A stretch of DNA of 48,906 nucleotides from Tabrizicola sp. (lineage in GTDB: Bacteria > Pseudomonadota > Alphaproteobacteria > Rhodobacterales > Rhodobacteraceae), in the NCBI RefSeq assembly GCF_030694085.1, contig NZ_JAUXZE010000091.1:1-48906 (forward strand), written 5' to 3'. This document shows positions 32,813 through 42,014 of this stretch, piece after piece. A program made the position numbers and the translations under genes. The notes under the pieces were generated by a model, which had not been told where the DNA came from, ran no database searches, and worked only from the letters and a program-made list of their open reading frames with translations. Position 1 is the first letter of the stretch, and the number at the start of each line of letters is the position of its first letter.

Positions 32813-33630
32813 GGGGTGACCTTTCGGAAGGCGGCAGCGGCAAGCGCCAGTGCCACGAGGGGCCAGAGCAGGACAGAGGTGAGCGACTGCCACAGGGGAA
32901 TGGCGTCAGCGGCACCCGCTACCCCGGCTGCAGCGGCAGTGGCACCAGAGGCAGTGAGGTTGAAGAGGCGGAAGGCATCGGCGGGGTTGGCGATTAGCGC
33001 GATGGGAAAGGCTTCGGTCGTGAACCAGCCGCCATTGTCGGCGACGATGGCCGAAAGGAGGGCGAGGTCATAGAGGACGACCAGGCCAAGCCAGAGGCCG
33101 ATGGCAAGGCCGGCTGCGCCCGAGGGGCGGCGGGACAGGGACGACAGCGCATAGCCCGCGCCAAGGAAAGTGGCCCCCAGCAGGATCGAGGACCAGCTCA
33201 GCCGGGCAAGGGCGGGAAGGCCGTCGAGGGCGTTCTCGTCGGTCCAGAAGGCGACGCTTGCGGCCAGGCCGTGGCCAAGAAGGACGGCAAGGGTCAGAAT
33301 GGCAAGGTGGGCGAGGAGCTTGCCGATAAGTACCTCTTCCCGCGCAGTCGGATAGGCGAGAAGGAGGGGCAGCGTCCCGCGCTCGGCTTCGCCGGCGATG
33401 GCGTCGAAGCTCATGAGAAGGGCCAGAAGCGGAATCAGGTAGACCGACAGCGAGGTCAGCGATGCGACGATCACTGATAGGCGGTCGACGCCAAGGCCCC
33501 CCGTTGGGGCGGACCCGGCAAGCGAAAGAACCAGCGAAAAGACCGCCATGAGGACAAGCGCGATGGCGACCCAGCGGTTGCGCAGCGCGATGCGGAACTC
33601 GGTCCCGGCGGTGGACAGGATGCGGGTCAT
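32809..33630 (-). CDS. nosY: NosY, ABC-transporter permease
   Basis: Inner-membrane permease subunit, 273 residues, six predicted transmembrane helices. FRIALRNRWVAIALVLMAVF (helix 1) and AGEAERGTLPLLLAYP (cytosolic loop before helix 3) are typical of NosY. Works with NosF and NosD as a sulfur/copper-insertion machine for the CuZ centre. Overlaps nosF and nosL by 4 bp each. Confidence 0.9.
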   Translation of the reverse strand: MTRILSTAGTEFRIALRNRWVAIALVLMAVFSLVLSLAGSAPTGGLGVDRLSVIVASLTSLSVYLIPLLALLMSFDAIAGEAERGTLPLLLAYPTAREEVLIGKLLAHLAILTLAVLLGHGLAASVAFWTDENALDGLPALARLSWSSILLGATFLGAGYALSSLSRRPSGAAGLAIGLWLGLVVLYDLALLSAIVADNGGWFTTEAFPIALIANPADAFRLFNLTASGATAAAAGVAGAADAIPLWQSLTSVLLWPLVALALAAAAFRKVTP

Positions 33631-34523
33631 GGCTGCGGCCCCCGGCTGAAATGGGCGTAAAGGTCCTCAAGGCTGGGGGGAAGCACGTCGAGGTCGGCCA
33701 CCTTGTCGCCAAGGCCAGTGATCCGGCCAAGGGTTTCCAGCTTTTCGGACTGCGGGCAAGTCAGGTGCAAAGCACCGTCAACCAGGATCGACTCCGGCAA
33801 ATGGGCACAAATATCCGACGCATACCCATTTCGCGCCGTCACATGCAGCGTAACCGGCAGGTTGGCGCGGCGGCGGAGGTCAGCCAAGCTGCCCTCGGCG
33901 ACAAGGCGGCCCTTGGACAGGATAAGGATCCGGTCGGTCCGCGCCTCAACCTCTGTCAAGGCATGCGACGACAAAAGGATCGAAGCACCCTGCGCGGCCA
34001 GGTCATCAAGAAGCGCATAGAACTCACGCCGGGACACGGGGTCGAGGCCGGAGGTGGGTTCGTCAAGCACCAGAAGGCGCGGATGGCCGATCAGGGTCTG
34101 GGCCAACCCCACACGCTGGCGCATGCCCTTGGAATAGGTGCCGATCCGGCGGCGGGCGGCCTGCGCAAGGCCGACTTTCTCCAGCAGGCCCATGGCGAGC
34201 GACGGGCTTTCGCCCCGCAGGCGCAGGTAGTGGCGAATCTGTTCTAGGCCCGTCAGCGCCGGATGGAACGCCGCGTTTTCGGGCAGGTAGGCCACGGCGG
34301 ACCGGGCCGCGGCGGACCCGGGGGCGGCGTCGCAGATGGTGACCTGTCCGCTGGTCATCGGGATCAGGCCCAGGATGATCTTCATCAGCGTCGACTTGCC
34401 TGCGCCGTTATGGCCAAGCAAAGCCACCCGTTCGCCGGGGGCAACAGAAAGGCTGACCCCGGTCAGGGCCGCGATCTCGCCAAAGCGCTTAGTGAGATCC
34501 GAGATCGTCAACGTCGATGTCAT
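33627..34523 (-). CDS. nosF: NosF, ABC-transporter ATPase
   Basis: ATP-binding partner of NosY, 298 residues. Walker A GHNGAGKST at about 38-46, signature YSKGMRQRVGLAQ near 131, Walker B LLVLDEPTSGLDP near 151 and the H-loop SSHALTEVE near 186. Start MTSTLTISDL at 34523 is chosen; the gene overlaps the end of nosD by 35 bp. The longer frame from 34565 has no matching family start. Confidence 0.92.
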   Translation of the reverse strand: MTSTLTISDLTKRFGEIAALTGVSLSVAPGERVALLGHNGAGKSTLMKIILGLIPMTSGQVTICDAAPGSAAARSAVAYLPENAAFHPALTGLEQIRHYLRLRGESPSLAMGLLEKVGLAQAARRRIGTYSKGMRQRVGLAQTLIGHPRLLVLDEPTSGLDPVSRREFYALLDDLAAQGASILLSSHALTEVEARTDRILILSKGRLVAEGSLADLRRRANLPVTLHVTARNGYASDICAHLPESILVDGALHLTCPQSEKLETLGRITGLGDKVADLDVLPPSLEDLYAHFSRGPQP

Positions 34524-35811
34524 CGAATGTGCCTTCGGTCCAGCGCCCCTCGACTTCGGCTCCAAAGGCCGCGATGTCGGACGGGACGGGAATGGTGTGG
34601 GGTTGCATCAGCGGGTGGCTGTCGGTCACCCCGCCCGGCATGATCGCCGGAAAGGAAGACTGCGACCAGCGCACCAGTTGCACGGCGGGCGAGCCAGTCA
34701 GAAGGCTCGCGGCGGGTTGGGACCACAGGATATGGTCCATCAGGTCGTTGGGGCGAAAGACGCCATCGGCGATGCCGTCGCCATTCAGGTCAAAGGCGGG
34801 ATGATCGGACCAGAAGTTGCCGCGCCCCTCATAGCTCCATTCCATGAAGCGGGTGCCGACGTATTTCACCTGTTCCTGATTGCCCAGGAACGCGTTTCCG
34901 GTCAGCAGGTTACGTTCCGATCCGGCGGTGAAGTGGATGCCGATGCCGCAGCCTTCGAAGCGGTTGCCGAAGATCAGGTTCTTGTGGGCGTTGTAGATGA
35001 ACAGGCATTTCTTCGTGCCGCCGCGCACCAGGTTTCCGGCCACATCGGCGCCGTTGGCAAAGTTCAGCATCACCCCGTGTTCGCGGTCGCCCAGCGACAG
35101 GTTGTCCCTTACCACCACGCGGTCCGAGAACATGATCGCGAACCCCAGGTGGTTGCCGATGCTGACGTTGCCCGACACCTCGCTGTCATGCGTGTACATG
35201 TAATGAACGCCAAAGCGCAGGTCGCGGAAGGTGTTGTTGCGGTAGGTGCCCTTCTTCGAGGCGTTGGAGAAGATCCCGTCGCGGCCCCAGCGCACCGTGT
35301 TGCCCTCGATCACCGTGCCGGGGCTGTTCCAGATATAGATGCCGTTGCCGCGTTCGTTCATCCGGTGATTCTGGCGGCCTTCGATGCTGTTGCCAGTGAC
35401 CAGCGTGTCAACGCCCCCGTGCACGTCCACGCCATGCATGTTGTCGGTCAGCCGGTTGCCCTGAATCCGGGCGCGGTCGGCGCCCTTTGCGATCTTGATG
35501 CCCGAGTCGATGGCCTGGTTGTCGCTGCCCGACCCGGTGACGTGCAGGCCGGTCAGCACCACGTCAGCCGCCGTGACGGTGATCACGCTGCCCCGGCCCT
35601 GGCCCTCCACGGTGGCCAGACCGTCGCCCCGCAGCGTCAGAGGGCGGTCGATGGTGACGGGGCCAAGATAGGCCCCGCCAGAGAGGATCAGCACATCGCC
35701 GGGGTCGGCCCCGGCAATGGCTGCGGCCAGCGTGCCCGTGCCCGGCTGGACATGCACCTCCGCCGCCCAGACGGGCGCGGCAAGCAGCATGAAAAGGGCA
35801 AGGGCGCGCAT
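34489..35811 (-). CDS. nosD: NosD, periplasmic copper-processing protein
   Basis: Right-handed parallel beta-helix protein (440 residues), required for CuZ maturation of NosZ. Signal peptide MRALALFMLLAAPVWAAE, then beta-helix repeats rich in GN, as in GNRLTDNMHGVDVHGG and RNNTFRDLRFGVHYMYTHDS, with conserved FSDRVVVRDN near 235. Length is typical. It begins three bases after the nosZ stop and overlaps nosF. Confidence 0.93.
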   Translation of the reverse strand: MRALALFMLLAAPVWAAEVHVQPGTGTLAAAIAGADPGDVLILSGGAYLGPVTIDRPLTLRGDGLATVEGQGRGSVITVTAADVVLTGLHVTGSGSDNQAIDSGIKIAKGADRARIQGNRLTDNMHGVDVHGGVDTLVTGNSIEGRQNHRMNERGNGIYIWNSPGTVIEGNTVRWGRDGIFSNASKKGTYRNNTFRDLRFGVHYMYTHDSEVSGNVSIGNHLGFAIMFSDRVVVRDNLSLGDREHGVMLNFANGADVAGNLVRGGTKKCLFIYNAHKNLIFGNRFEGCGIGIHFTAGSERNLLTGNAFLGNQEQVKYVGTRFMEWSYEGRGNFWSDHPAFDLNGDGIADGVFRPNDLMDHILWSQPAASLLTGSPAVQLVRWSQSSFPAIMPGGVTDSHPLMQPHTIPVPSDIAAFGAEVEGRWTEGTFDDIDVDDLGSH

Positions 35812-35814
35812 CGG

Positions 35815-37767
35815 TCAGGCCCCCGTGGGTTCCACGAACATCCGGCCGCGCATCTCCATGTGCAGCGCGTGGCAGAACCACTGGCAATAGTACCAGTAGA
35901 CCCCGGCGTTGGCCGCGGTGAAGGTGACGGACGAGGTGGCCAGCGGCCCGACCTCCATCGCGACGCCGTGGTTGCCCATGGTGAAGCCGTGGGTCAGGTC
36001 GTCGATGTCGTCCAGGTTGGTGACGATCACCGTGACCTCGTCGCCTTCCTTGACCGTGAAGCTTTCCAGCGCAAAGCTGGGCGCCTGGCTGGACATGTAG
36101 ACGCGGACCTTCTTCGGGTCGTCCTTGTCGCGGATCACCGTGTCCTGCCAGTCGTCCAGGTCCACCCCGTCCGCCTCGGCCTGCCGGCGGGTTTCGGCCC
36201 ACATCGGGTCGTTCCGGTCCCAGGCCGACAGCGGGTTCACCTTCGACGCGGCCACCGCAATGGCGTCATGCGGTTCGGCGAAGTTCGGGCCGTCATGCAC
36301 CACCACCATCTTGTCGCCCGAGATGTCGATCAGCTGATCGTTTTCCGGCTTCAGGGGGCCGACGTTCAGGAAGCGGTCCTTGCTGAACTTGCACAGGCAG
36401 ACCAGCCAGTTCGACTCGGCCTCCGACGTCTCGCCCATCACCGTCTTAAGGTGGCCGGGCTGATACTGCACGTCGACCTTGTCCTTGATCGGGTCCACCG
36501 CCTCTCCGGCATAGGCGCGGATCGCGTCCTCGATGTTCCACTTCACCACCTGGCTGTCCAGGAACAGCGAGGTATAGGCATTGCCCCGCCCGTCGAAGGC
36601 GGTGTGCAGGGGGCCAAGGCCAAGTTCGGGTTCCGCCACCACGACGCTGCGCGGGTCGACTTCGGAGTCAAAGAGGGTGTCGAATTTCGTCACGTCCAGC
36701 ACGGTGACGGTGGGCGAAAGCTTGCCGCCGATGCAGAGGTGCTTCTTGTCCGGCGCCATGTTGCAGCCGTGCGGGTTGTTGGCGATCGGGATATAGCGGG
36801 TGAACTGGCTTTTCGCGTCCTTGCGGCCGTCCAGGATGCGCACGCCGTTCAGCTCCTGCCCCTCGCCCGCCGCAACGGCGGCCTCGATGGCGGCGATGTT
36901 GAAGATCACGACGTGGTCCATCTCGGAGGCGGTCATGTCGGCCAGCGTCATGCCCATTTCGCTGTTGTAGCTGGTCGAGAAGGCCCACTTGCCCTCGTAA
37001 TCCGCGTCGCAGTTGTCCAGGTTGCCGGAAACCATGACCTGCCAGGCGGGCAGCATCGCTTCGGCGTCGACGGCGGTGAAGAGGTTCACATAGGTCGACA
37101 CGTCCTGCATCGTCGAGCCGTCGTTGACCAGCGGCGCCTCATCCTCGCCGTTGCAGAAGATGTACTTGGTGCCGGGGAACTTTTGCGGGCGCATCCCGTG
37201 GATCGCCTTGGCGTTCGGGATTTCCAGGATCGCGTCGCATTTCATCACGTCGACGCGGACCCGGGCGACGCGGGTGTTCGCCTTGTCGTTCATGAACAGG
37301 TACTTGCCGTCATACTTGCCGTCGGTGAACGACATGTGGACGTGGTGCAGGTCGCCGTTGTCGTGGATCTTCTTGCCGTTGGCTTCCAGGTATTTCTTCG
37401 TCTTGTCGGTCATCGTGCGCTGGTGGATGCGCAGCGATTCATTGGTCTGGCCCCAGCCCGTCGCCGAGCAGCGGTTGAAGACCGGGACGCGCATCAGTTC
37501 GCGCATGGACGGGATGCCAAGGATCCGCATCTCGCCGGTCTGGCCCGAGGACCAGAAGCCGTAATGCGTATCAAGCTGGCCTGGGGGGACGCTGCCGTCA
37601 CCGGCGGCCAGGGCCGCGCCGCTGGTCAGGGCAAGCGCGCCGACGCCGACAGCGCCGCCGGTCAGGGCCAGGCGACCGCCGCCGACCGCTCCGGCAAGGG
37701 CGGCGCCTCCGGCCGTCGCGCCCAAAAGCGCGCGGCGAGAGAGGCCGGATTTCTGTTCCTGTGTCAT
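35815..37767 (-). CDS. nosZ: Nitrous-oxide reductase
   Basis: Periplasmic multicopper enzyme that reduces N2O to N2, 650 residues. A twin-arginine leader (SGLSRRALLGATAGGAALAG) exports it folded. The seven-bladed propeller carries the CuZ histidines (DLHHVHMSF, and the Asn-Pro-His of IANNPHGCN), and the C-terminal cupredoxin domain the CuA motif CQWFCHALHMEM near residue 625. The tat-type leader shows it is the clade I enzyme. ATG 37767 is chosen with AAGGAG seven bases upstream; an uninterrupted frame beyond is the nosR gene in a different reading. Close-spaced with nosR (15 bp). Confidence 0.97.
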   Translation of the reverse strand: MTQEQKSGLSRRALLGATAGGAALAGAVGGGRLALTGGAVGVGALALTSGAALAAGDGSVPPGQLDTHYGFWSSGQTGEMRILGIPSMRELMRVPVFNRCSATGWGQTNESLRIHQRTMTDKTKKYLEANGKKIHDNGDLHHVHMSFTDGKYDGKYLFMNDKANTRVARVRVDVMKCDAILEIPNAKAIHGMRPQKFPGTKYIFCNGEDEAPLVNDGSTMQDVSTYVNLFTAVDAEAMLPAWQVMVSGNLDNCDADYEGKWAFSTSYNSEMGMTLADMTASEMDHVVIFNIAAIEAAVAAGEGQELNGVRILDGRKDAKSQFTRYIPIANNPHGCNMAPDKKHLCIGGKLSPTVTVLDVTKFDTLFDSEVDPRSVVVAEPELGLGPLHTAFDGRGNAYTSLFLDSQVVKWNIEDAIRAYAGEAVDPIKDKVDVQYQPGHLKTVMGETSEAESNWLVCLCKFSKDRFLNVGPLKPENDQLIDISGDKMVVVHDGPNFAEPHDAIAVAASKVNPLSAWDRNDPMWAETRRQAEADGVDLDDWQDTVIRDKDDPKKVRVYMSSQAPSFALESFTVKEGDEVTVIVTNLDDIDDLTHGFTMGNHGVAMEVGPLATSSVTFTAANAGVYWYYCQWFCHALHMEMRGRMFVEPTGA

Positions 37768-37781
37768 GGTCGGAACTCCTT

Positions 37782-39959
37782 TCAATGGAGGGGGTTGAGT
37801 TTGGGTGTGTTGGGGTGCCCTGAGAGGTCGCGCGCGGTTGAGGCGGCAGCGGCCTCGCGCCGCTTGTCGCGCTTGATGACGACGGGGCAGATGGTCTTGG
37901 ACTGGTACAGGACCTGGCAGTGCAGGCAGTTGACGCACTCGTTCGGGTTGATCTCCCCGGTCGGATGGATCGCCTGGACCGGGCACTGGTGGGCGCAGGT
38001 CTGGCAGGGGTTGCCACATTCCTTGTACCGCTTCAGCCAGTCGAACATCCGCATCCGCGCCGGGATCGCCAGCGCCGCGCCAAGCGGGCACAGGTAGCGG
38101 CAGTAGAAGCGTTCGACGAACAGCCCGGCGGCCAAAAGCGCCAGAGCATAGGCGACGAAGGGCCAGGCGCGGACGAACTTCAGCACGATGGCGGTCTTGA
38201 ACGGCTCGACCTCGGCATAGGCTTCGGCCTGTTCGATGCTCATCAGGCTGACGCCGAAAAGGCCAAGGAAGATCATGTACTTGACCGGCCAAAGCCTTTC
38301 GTGCAGGCCCCAGGGCAGCGTCCATTGCGGGATGCGCAGCGTCCGCGCGATCTGGTTGGTGATCTCTTGCAGCGCGCCAAAGGGGCACAGCCAGCCGCAA
38401 TAGGCCCCCCGGCCCCAGAACAGCAGCGCGGCGGCCACGCTGAACCACAGGATGAAGGTCAGCGGGTCCAGAAGAAACGCCTGCCAGCTGAATCCGCTGA
38501 CCAGCGCGCCGAACAGCGCCATCAGGTTCACGACCGAAAGCTGCGCATTGGCATACCAGCCCAGGAACACCAGCGTCACGGTCAGGAAGCCCATGCGGAA
38601 CCACCAGAAGGCACGTGCATTGCGGGTGGCGAGGCCCTGGAAGAAGAAGACCAGCGTCAGCACGGCCAGCATCGCGGCGGTGATGGCGATCTCGACCTGC
38701 TTGTCGGCCCAGATCCGCTTCCACAGGGCCTGATGCGCGGCGGCTTCGTCCCGGGTGGTGACCTCGGCCACGGCCTCGGGCAGCGGCGGGGGGGCCACGG
38801 CGCGCAGGTATTGCGGCGGCAGCTGGTAGCCCAGGTCGAAGGTGGTGAAGACCTTCTCGATCGGCCCGACCTCGCGGTGGACCAGAAGTTGAAGCCGGAA
38901 CGGCTTCGTCGGGTCAAAGCCCACATCGGCCGGGATCTTGAACAGGTCGGTCTCGGTGAACTCTGGCGCGCCCTCGACCGCGACCGCCCCCAGCCGCTTG
39001 TGCATCTTGTCGCGGAAGCGGACGGACACATCGTCCTGGATCAGCACGATCCGGTCGAAGATCCCGCCCCGGACATAGCCCGAGCCCTTGAAGCTGTAGA
39101 TCCCGCGGCCGACGATCACCAGCGCATGCTCCCCTGGTGCAAGCCAGTTGGGCAGGTTCGCGGCCTCGCCTTCGCCCAGGATCGCCTTGGCAACGGCAGG
39201 ATGCGAGACCAGGGCCGCCTGCATCTCGATGAAGGTCGTCTCCGGCGCCTCGGTCAGGGCGCGGGCGGTGGCGCGTTCGTCACCAAGTGCCGCGAAGGCC
39301 GCATTCACCTGCCCCACATCCAGCGACAGGCGGCGCAGCGTGCCGTCGCCTTCCAGCGTCATCCAATCCGTTGCGGCCGGCGCATCGGCGTTCAGCTCGA
39401 ACACCGGCCCGGTAGGTGCTGCATCCACCGCAAGCCCCCCCAGCCCCAGCGCCCGCGCCACCTTCAGGCCTGCGCGCACGATGCTGTCGTCGATCACCAT
39501 CACTGTCACGGTCGCGCCGGAGATGATGTCGACCTCATGCGACGTGCCGCCCGACTGCGCCTCGGCCACCAGATCGAGGCCGATATAGGCCGCGGCCAGT
39601 GCGTCGATCTTGGCCTGGGGGATGCCGATCAGGACAATGGGTTCGGAGTGCTTGACGAGCTTCACCCCGGTCACATGCGCGTCAAGGTCTACCGCAACCA
39701 GCGTATGGATGGGTTTGCCGGAATAGCCGGTGGTCGTGACGAAATCACTGGTGATAAAGGCATAGCCTACCGTCTCGCCGCCCTTCAGGACTGGGGCGAC
39801 CGGGGGGTCGACCTGCACAGGGCCATATGCATCAGCCCCCGCGACAAGCTCGCTTGCAGGAACCTTGTCCAGGAACTGCGGCAAGACCGGCTCGGCCCTA
39901 AGAGGAATGGCGGCCAGCATCAGCGGCAAGAGGAGGGAGAGGAGGCGGGGAAGGATCAT
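37782..39959 (-). CDS. nosR: NosR, FMN-binding electron-transfer and regulatory membrane protein
   Basis: Required for NosZ activity and nos expression. The 725-residue product has a signal peptide, a periplasmic FMN-binding domain with the flavinylation motif DIISGATVT (Thr150), five to six membrane helices (residues ~410-570), and C-terminal ferredoxin motifs (CGNPCQTCAHQCP, CVNCLHCQVL) on the cytosolic side. NosX, eight genes on, is the matching flavin transferase. First long gene of the operon after nosC. Confidence 0.95.
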   Translation of the reverse strand: MILPRLLSLLLPLMLAAIPLRAEPVLPQFLDKVPASELVAGADAYGPVQVDPPVAPVLKGGETVGYAFITSDFVTTTGYSGKPIHTLVAVDLDAHVTGVKLVKHSEPIVLIGIPQAKIDALAAAYIGLDLVAEAQSGGTSHEVDIISGATVTVMVIDDSIVRAGLKVARALGLGGLAVDAAPTGPVFELNADAPAATDWMTLEGDGTLRRLSLDVGQVNAAFAALGDERATARALTEAPETTFIEMQAALVSHPAVAKAILGEGEAANLPNWLAPGEHALVIVGRGIYSFKGSGYVRGGIFDRIVLIQDDVSVRFRDKMHKRLGAVAVEGAPEFTETDLFKIPADVGFDPTKPFRLQLLVHREVGPIEKVFTTFDLGYQLPPQYLRAVAPPPLPEAVAEVTTRDEAAAHQALWKRIWADKQVEIAITAAMLAVLTLVFFFQGLATRNARAFWWFRMGFLTVTLVFLGWYANAQLSVVNLMALFGALVSGFSWQAFLLDPLTFILWFSVAAALLFWGRGAYCGWLCPFGALQEITNQIARTLRIPQWTLPWGLHERLWPVKYMIFLGLFGVSLMSIEQAEAYAEVEPFKTAIVLKFVRAWPFVAYALALLAAGLFVERFYCRYLCPLGAALAIPARMRMFDWLKRYKECGNPCQTCAHQCPVQAIHPTGEINPNECVNCLHCQVLYQSKTICPVVIKRDKRREAAAASTARDLSGHPNTPKLNPLH

Positions 39960-39971
39960 GTTCGGGCGCTT

Positions 39972-40451
39972 TCAGAGGATAGCCCGAGGGTCGGTAACCT
40001 TGGCCATGAGCACGGCTTGATGGAACTCAAGCGACAATGTGGCCAGAGGCTCAAAGGACCTGAAATCGTGGCGCAGGCTCCCAAGGCGCAAGATGTCACC
40101 TTTCACGGCAGGCGGGCCGCGGGGAATGGGATGAAGATGGGCGACGGGGTGGGTTGGTCGCGCCACCGACAGGGACATGCCGGGAGCTAACGGCAGCGGA
40201 TCGATGCTCAACAGACCATCGGCAAGGTTGGGCAATGGGGCAGAAAAAAGAAGGCAATCCAGACACTTGATGTGAGCAGGGCCGGGCGTCACAGGGTTTC
40301 CCTCGGCATCGATCCACAGGAGGCTGGTCGCGCCATCGGCACAAAGCTCTACCAGCATTTCACCTTTGGCAGGACCTGCCCCGCCCGGTCCGGTCAGGAT
40401 TAGGGCGAACGCAAGTACAAGGCAGGAAAGGCTGTGCGCGATGCGTTGCAT
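39972..40451 (-). CDS. NosC-like small protein, first gene of the nos operon
   Basis: A 159-residue protein with an N-terminal hydrophobic leader (ALSCLV-type: SLSCLVLAFALILTGPGG) and the motif IKCLDCLLF. Its position before nosR is where Paracoccus denitrificans has nosC, which also has cysteine pairs and unknown function; it is also reminiscent of DUF2946 proteins. The assignment rests mainly on position and the Cys pair. ATG 40451 chosen; the frame opens earlier but the FNR box would then lie in the coding sequence. Confidence 0.5.
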   Translation of the reverse strand: MQRIAHSLSCLVLAFALILTGPGGAGPAKGEMLVELCADGATSLLWIDAEGNPVTPGPAHIKCLDCLLFSAPLPNLADGLLSIDPLPLAPGMSLSVARPTHPVAHLHPIPRGPPAVKGDILRLGSLRHDFRSFEPLATLSLEFHQAVLMAKVTDPRAIL

Positions 40452-40485
40452 GGCGTTTTGATAGCGGAGCGTGGCCTGCGATTGA

Positions 40486-40499
40486 TTGATATAGATCAA
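40486..40499. promoter_or_regulatory. FNR/Dnr box of the nos operon
   Basis: TTGATATAGATCAA, a perfect TTGAT-N4-ATCAA. Its centre lies 41.5 bp before the nosC ATG, and TATCAA at 40459-40464 (minus strand) is 31 bp from the box centre, the spacing of an FNR-type class II promoter (centre at -41.5). This places the start of transcription at, or within one or two bases of, the ATG. Activators could be FnrL or the Dnr/NnrR type; the adjacent regulator is a candidate. Confidence 0.85.
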
Positions 40500-40684
40500 G
40501 TCATAGCTGGACAGGCGGCACATTTCTTCTGTCCGACTTACCCCGTGCCTTTGCGCTGACAGAGCCGGTCGCTGTCTTGACTTTATTGGCTGCGAACAGG
40601 ACCGCAGGTGCCGCTGCTTTCGGTCCAAGGATTGACTTTCTTCGCCCATGGACCTGAACTGCATCAATCCAGAATGGAGGCCGA

Positions 40685-41434
40685 ATGCGTCCCGAAGACC
40701 TGGCGGAAACCCGGCAGCTCCCCCTCTTTCGCAACATGCTACAAGCCAATTTCGCGGCGCTGATGCAGGGGGCCTATGCGCAGCGCTTCCCCGCTGGCCT
40801 TGAGCTGATCCGGCAAGGAGAACGGGCGGATTTCCTTCATGTCGTCGTGGAAGGCAGCGTCGAGCTTTATGCCGGTTGGCAGGGCCGAGAGACGACCATG
40901 GCGGTCGTCCAGCCGGTCGGAACCTTCATCCTGGCCGCCTGCGTGCGCGACTTGCCCTATCTGATGTCTGCCCGCACGCTGGAACCCTCGCGTCTGCTGC
41001 TGGTCCCCGCGTCCGACCTGCGGGCGATCTTCCGCAACGACCCGGAGTTTGCCGTCTCGATCGTCGGCGAACTCGCTGGGGCCTTCCGGTCGATGGCGCG
41101 GCACGCCAAGAACCTGAAGTTGCGCAATTCGCGCGAGCGGATCGCCTGTTACCTGCTGAAGCAGTCACAACTCGCCGGGGGTGTGGACCGTTTCGTGCTG
41201 CTGGTGGAAAAGCGGCTGGTCGCCTCATACCTCGGGATGACGCCAGAAAACCTGTCACGTGCGATCAAGGCGCTGGAGGCAGACGGGGTTTCGCTAAAGG
41301 GGCAGACAGTGACGATCACCGATCGGGCCCGACTGATGGCGGCCTGTCCGCCCGATGTGCTGATCGACGGGCCCGACCCTGAAAGGATGAGCGGCGGCGT
41401 AAGCCTTCCCGGCCCCGCTTTGCCGGTGCGCTGA
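40685..41434 (+). CDS. Crp/Fnr-family transcriptional regulator
   Basis: A 249-residue regulator divergent from nosC. The N-terminal cNMP-binding fold (PLFRNMLQANFAALMQGAYA, then GLELIRQGERADFLHVVVEG) lacks the N-terminal cysteine cluster of FnrL, so it does not hold a 4Fe-4S cluster and may be a NO/heme sensor of the Dnr/NnrR type. The C-terminal helix-turn-helix is EKRLVASYLGMTPENLSRAI, with the E..SR recognition pattern of Fnr boxes. ATG 40685 follows TGGAGG. It is the probable regulator of the nos operon; that link is inference from position. Confidence 0.85.
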   Translation: MRPEDLAETRQLPLFRNMLQANFAALMQGAYAQRFPAGLELIRQGERADFLHVVVEGSVELYAGWQGRETTMAVVQPVGTFILAACVRDLPYLMSARTLEPSRLLLVPASDLRAIFRNDPEFAVSIVGELAGAFRSMARHAKNLKLRNSRERIACYLLKQSQLAGGVDRFVLLVEKRLVASYLGMTPENLSRAIKALEADGVSLKGQTVTITDRARLMAACPPDVLIDGPDPERMSGGVSLPGPALPVR

Positions 41435-42014
41435 CGATCCCGACCCCTGCAAGCACCCTGTCCCTACGGTTCGCGCGGCAGAGGGGCAGCGGCCCAATCG
41501 AAGCTGTGGCGAACGCACATTTCGCGCGGCTCAACCATCTGCGCGAAAGAAGATTGATGGATCAAGCGATGGCGTACCATTTCATGCAACTGGTAACGGC
41601 GATTTTGATCCGGCATAGAATATCAAGGCCCGGCGCCTTCCACCAGAAATGCTGCCGAGATAAGCCTTTTGCTTGACGGAAGGACATCTCTAAATGAGTT
41701 GGGAAGAGTGTGGGTCCAATCGCTGGTACAATGAGCCCAATAATCCTTGCCAGACCTGCGAGCGTCTGCTTTCCGCCCTTTGCGTCCATGCGGATGCCTT
41801 CGGCCCATAGCTGCCGGTCGTCCCGATCGGTGCACCGCGTTGGAGCTCCTCCGAGCAGCTAGCCAGTTATCCGTAACGGAGGGTCCTTTCCCTTAACTGT
41901 GCCTCCCTTCACCCGTTCTCCGGTTGTATCGCAGTGATCACCAACATATCGCTGCTTCAAGGTCGAGCGGCCTCCTGCCGTCGTTCACGCGCCGATCTAG
42001 GAGATAGCAACGCC
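41435..42014. other. Intergenic region between the regulator and the antiporter
   Basis: About 580 bp with no convincing gene. It contains the right copy of the 20-bp repeat (41800-41819). Short frames on both strands (for example 41557-41675 plus, 41562-41789 minus) do not resemble known proteins; the region may be remains of an insertion element. Confidence 0.45.
41800..41819. repeat. 20-bp direct repeat, right copy
   Basis: Identical to 30347-30366 and in the same orientation. The two copies enclose about 11.4 kb that holds the DUF1858 gene, the ABC remnant, the nos cluster and the regulator. Confidence 0.75.

Noticed and set aside
34336..38097. A 1253-codon open frame on the + strand, with long histidine/valine-rich stretches
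   Set aside because: It is the mirror of nosF, nosD, nosZ and nosR on the minus strand; those four carry clear family motifs, and high-GC genes often leave the opposite frame open.
37920..40190. A 756-codon open frame on the + strand
   Set aside because: It is antisense to nosR, which has its domains intact. Composition is that of a shadow frame.
41562..41789. A 75-codon frame on the minus strand near the right 20-bp repeat
   Set aside because: No ribosome site, family or conserved feature. It may contain the remnant of an insertion element, but not enough to call a gene.
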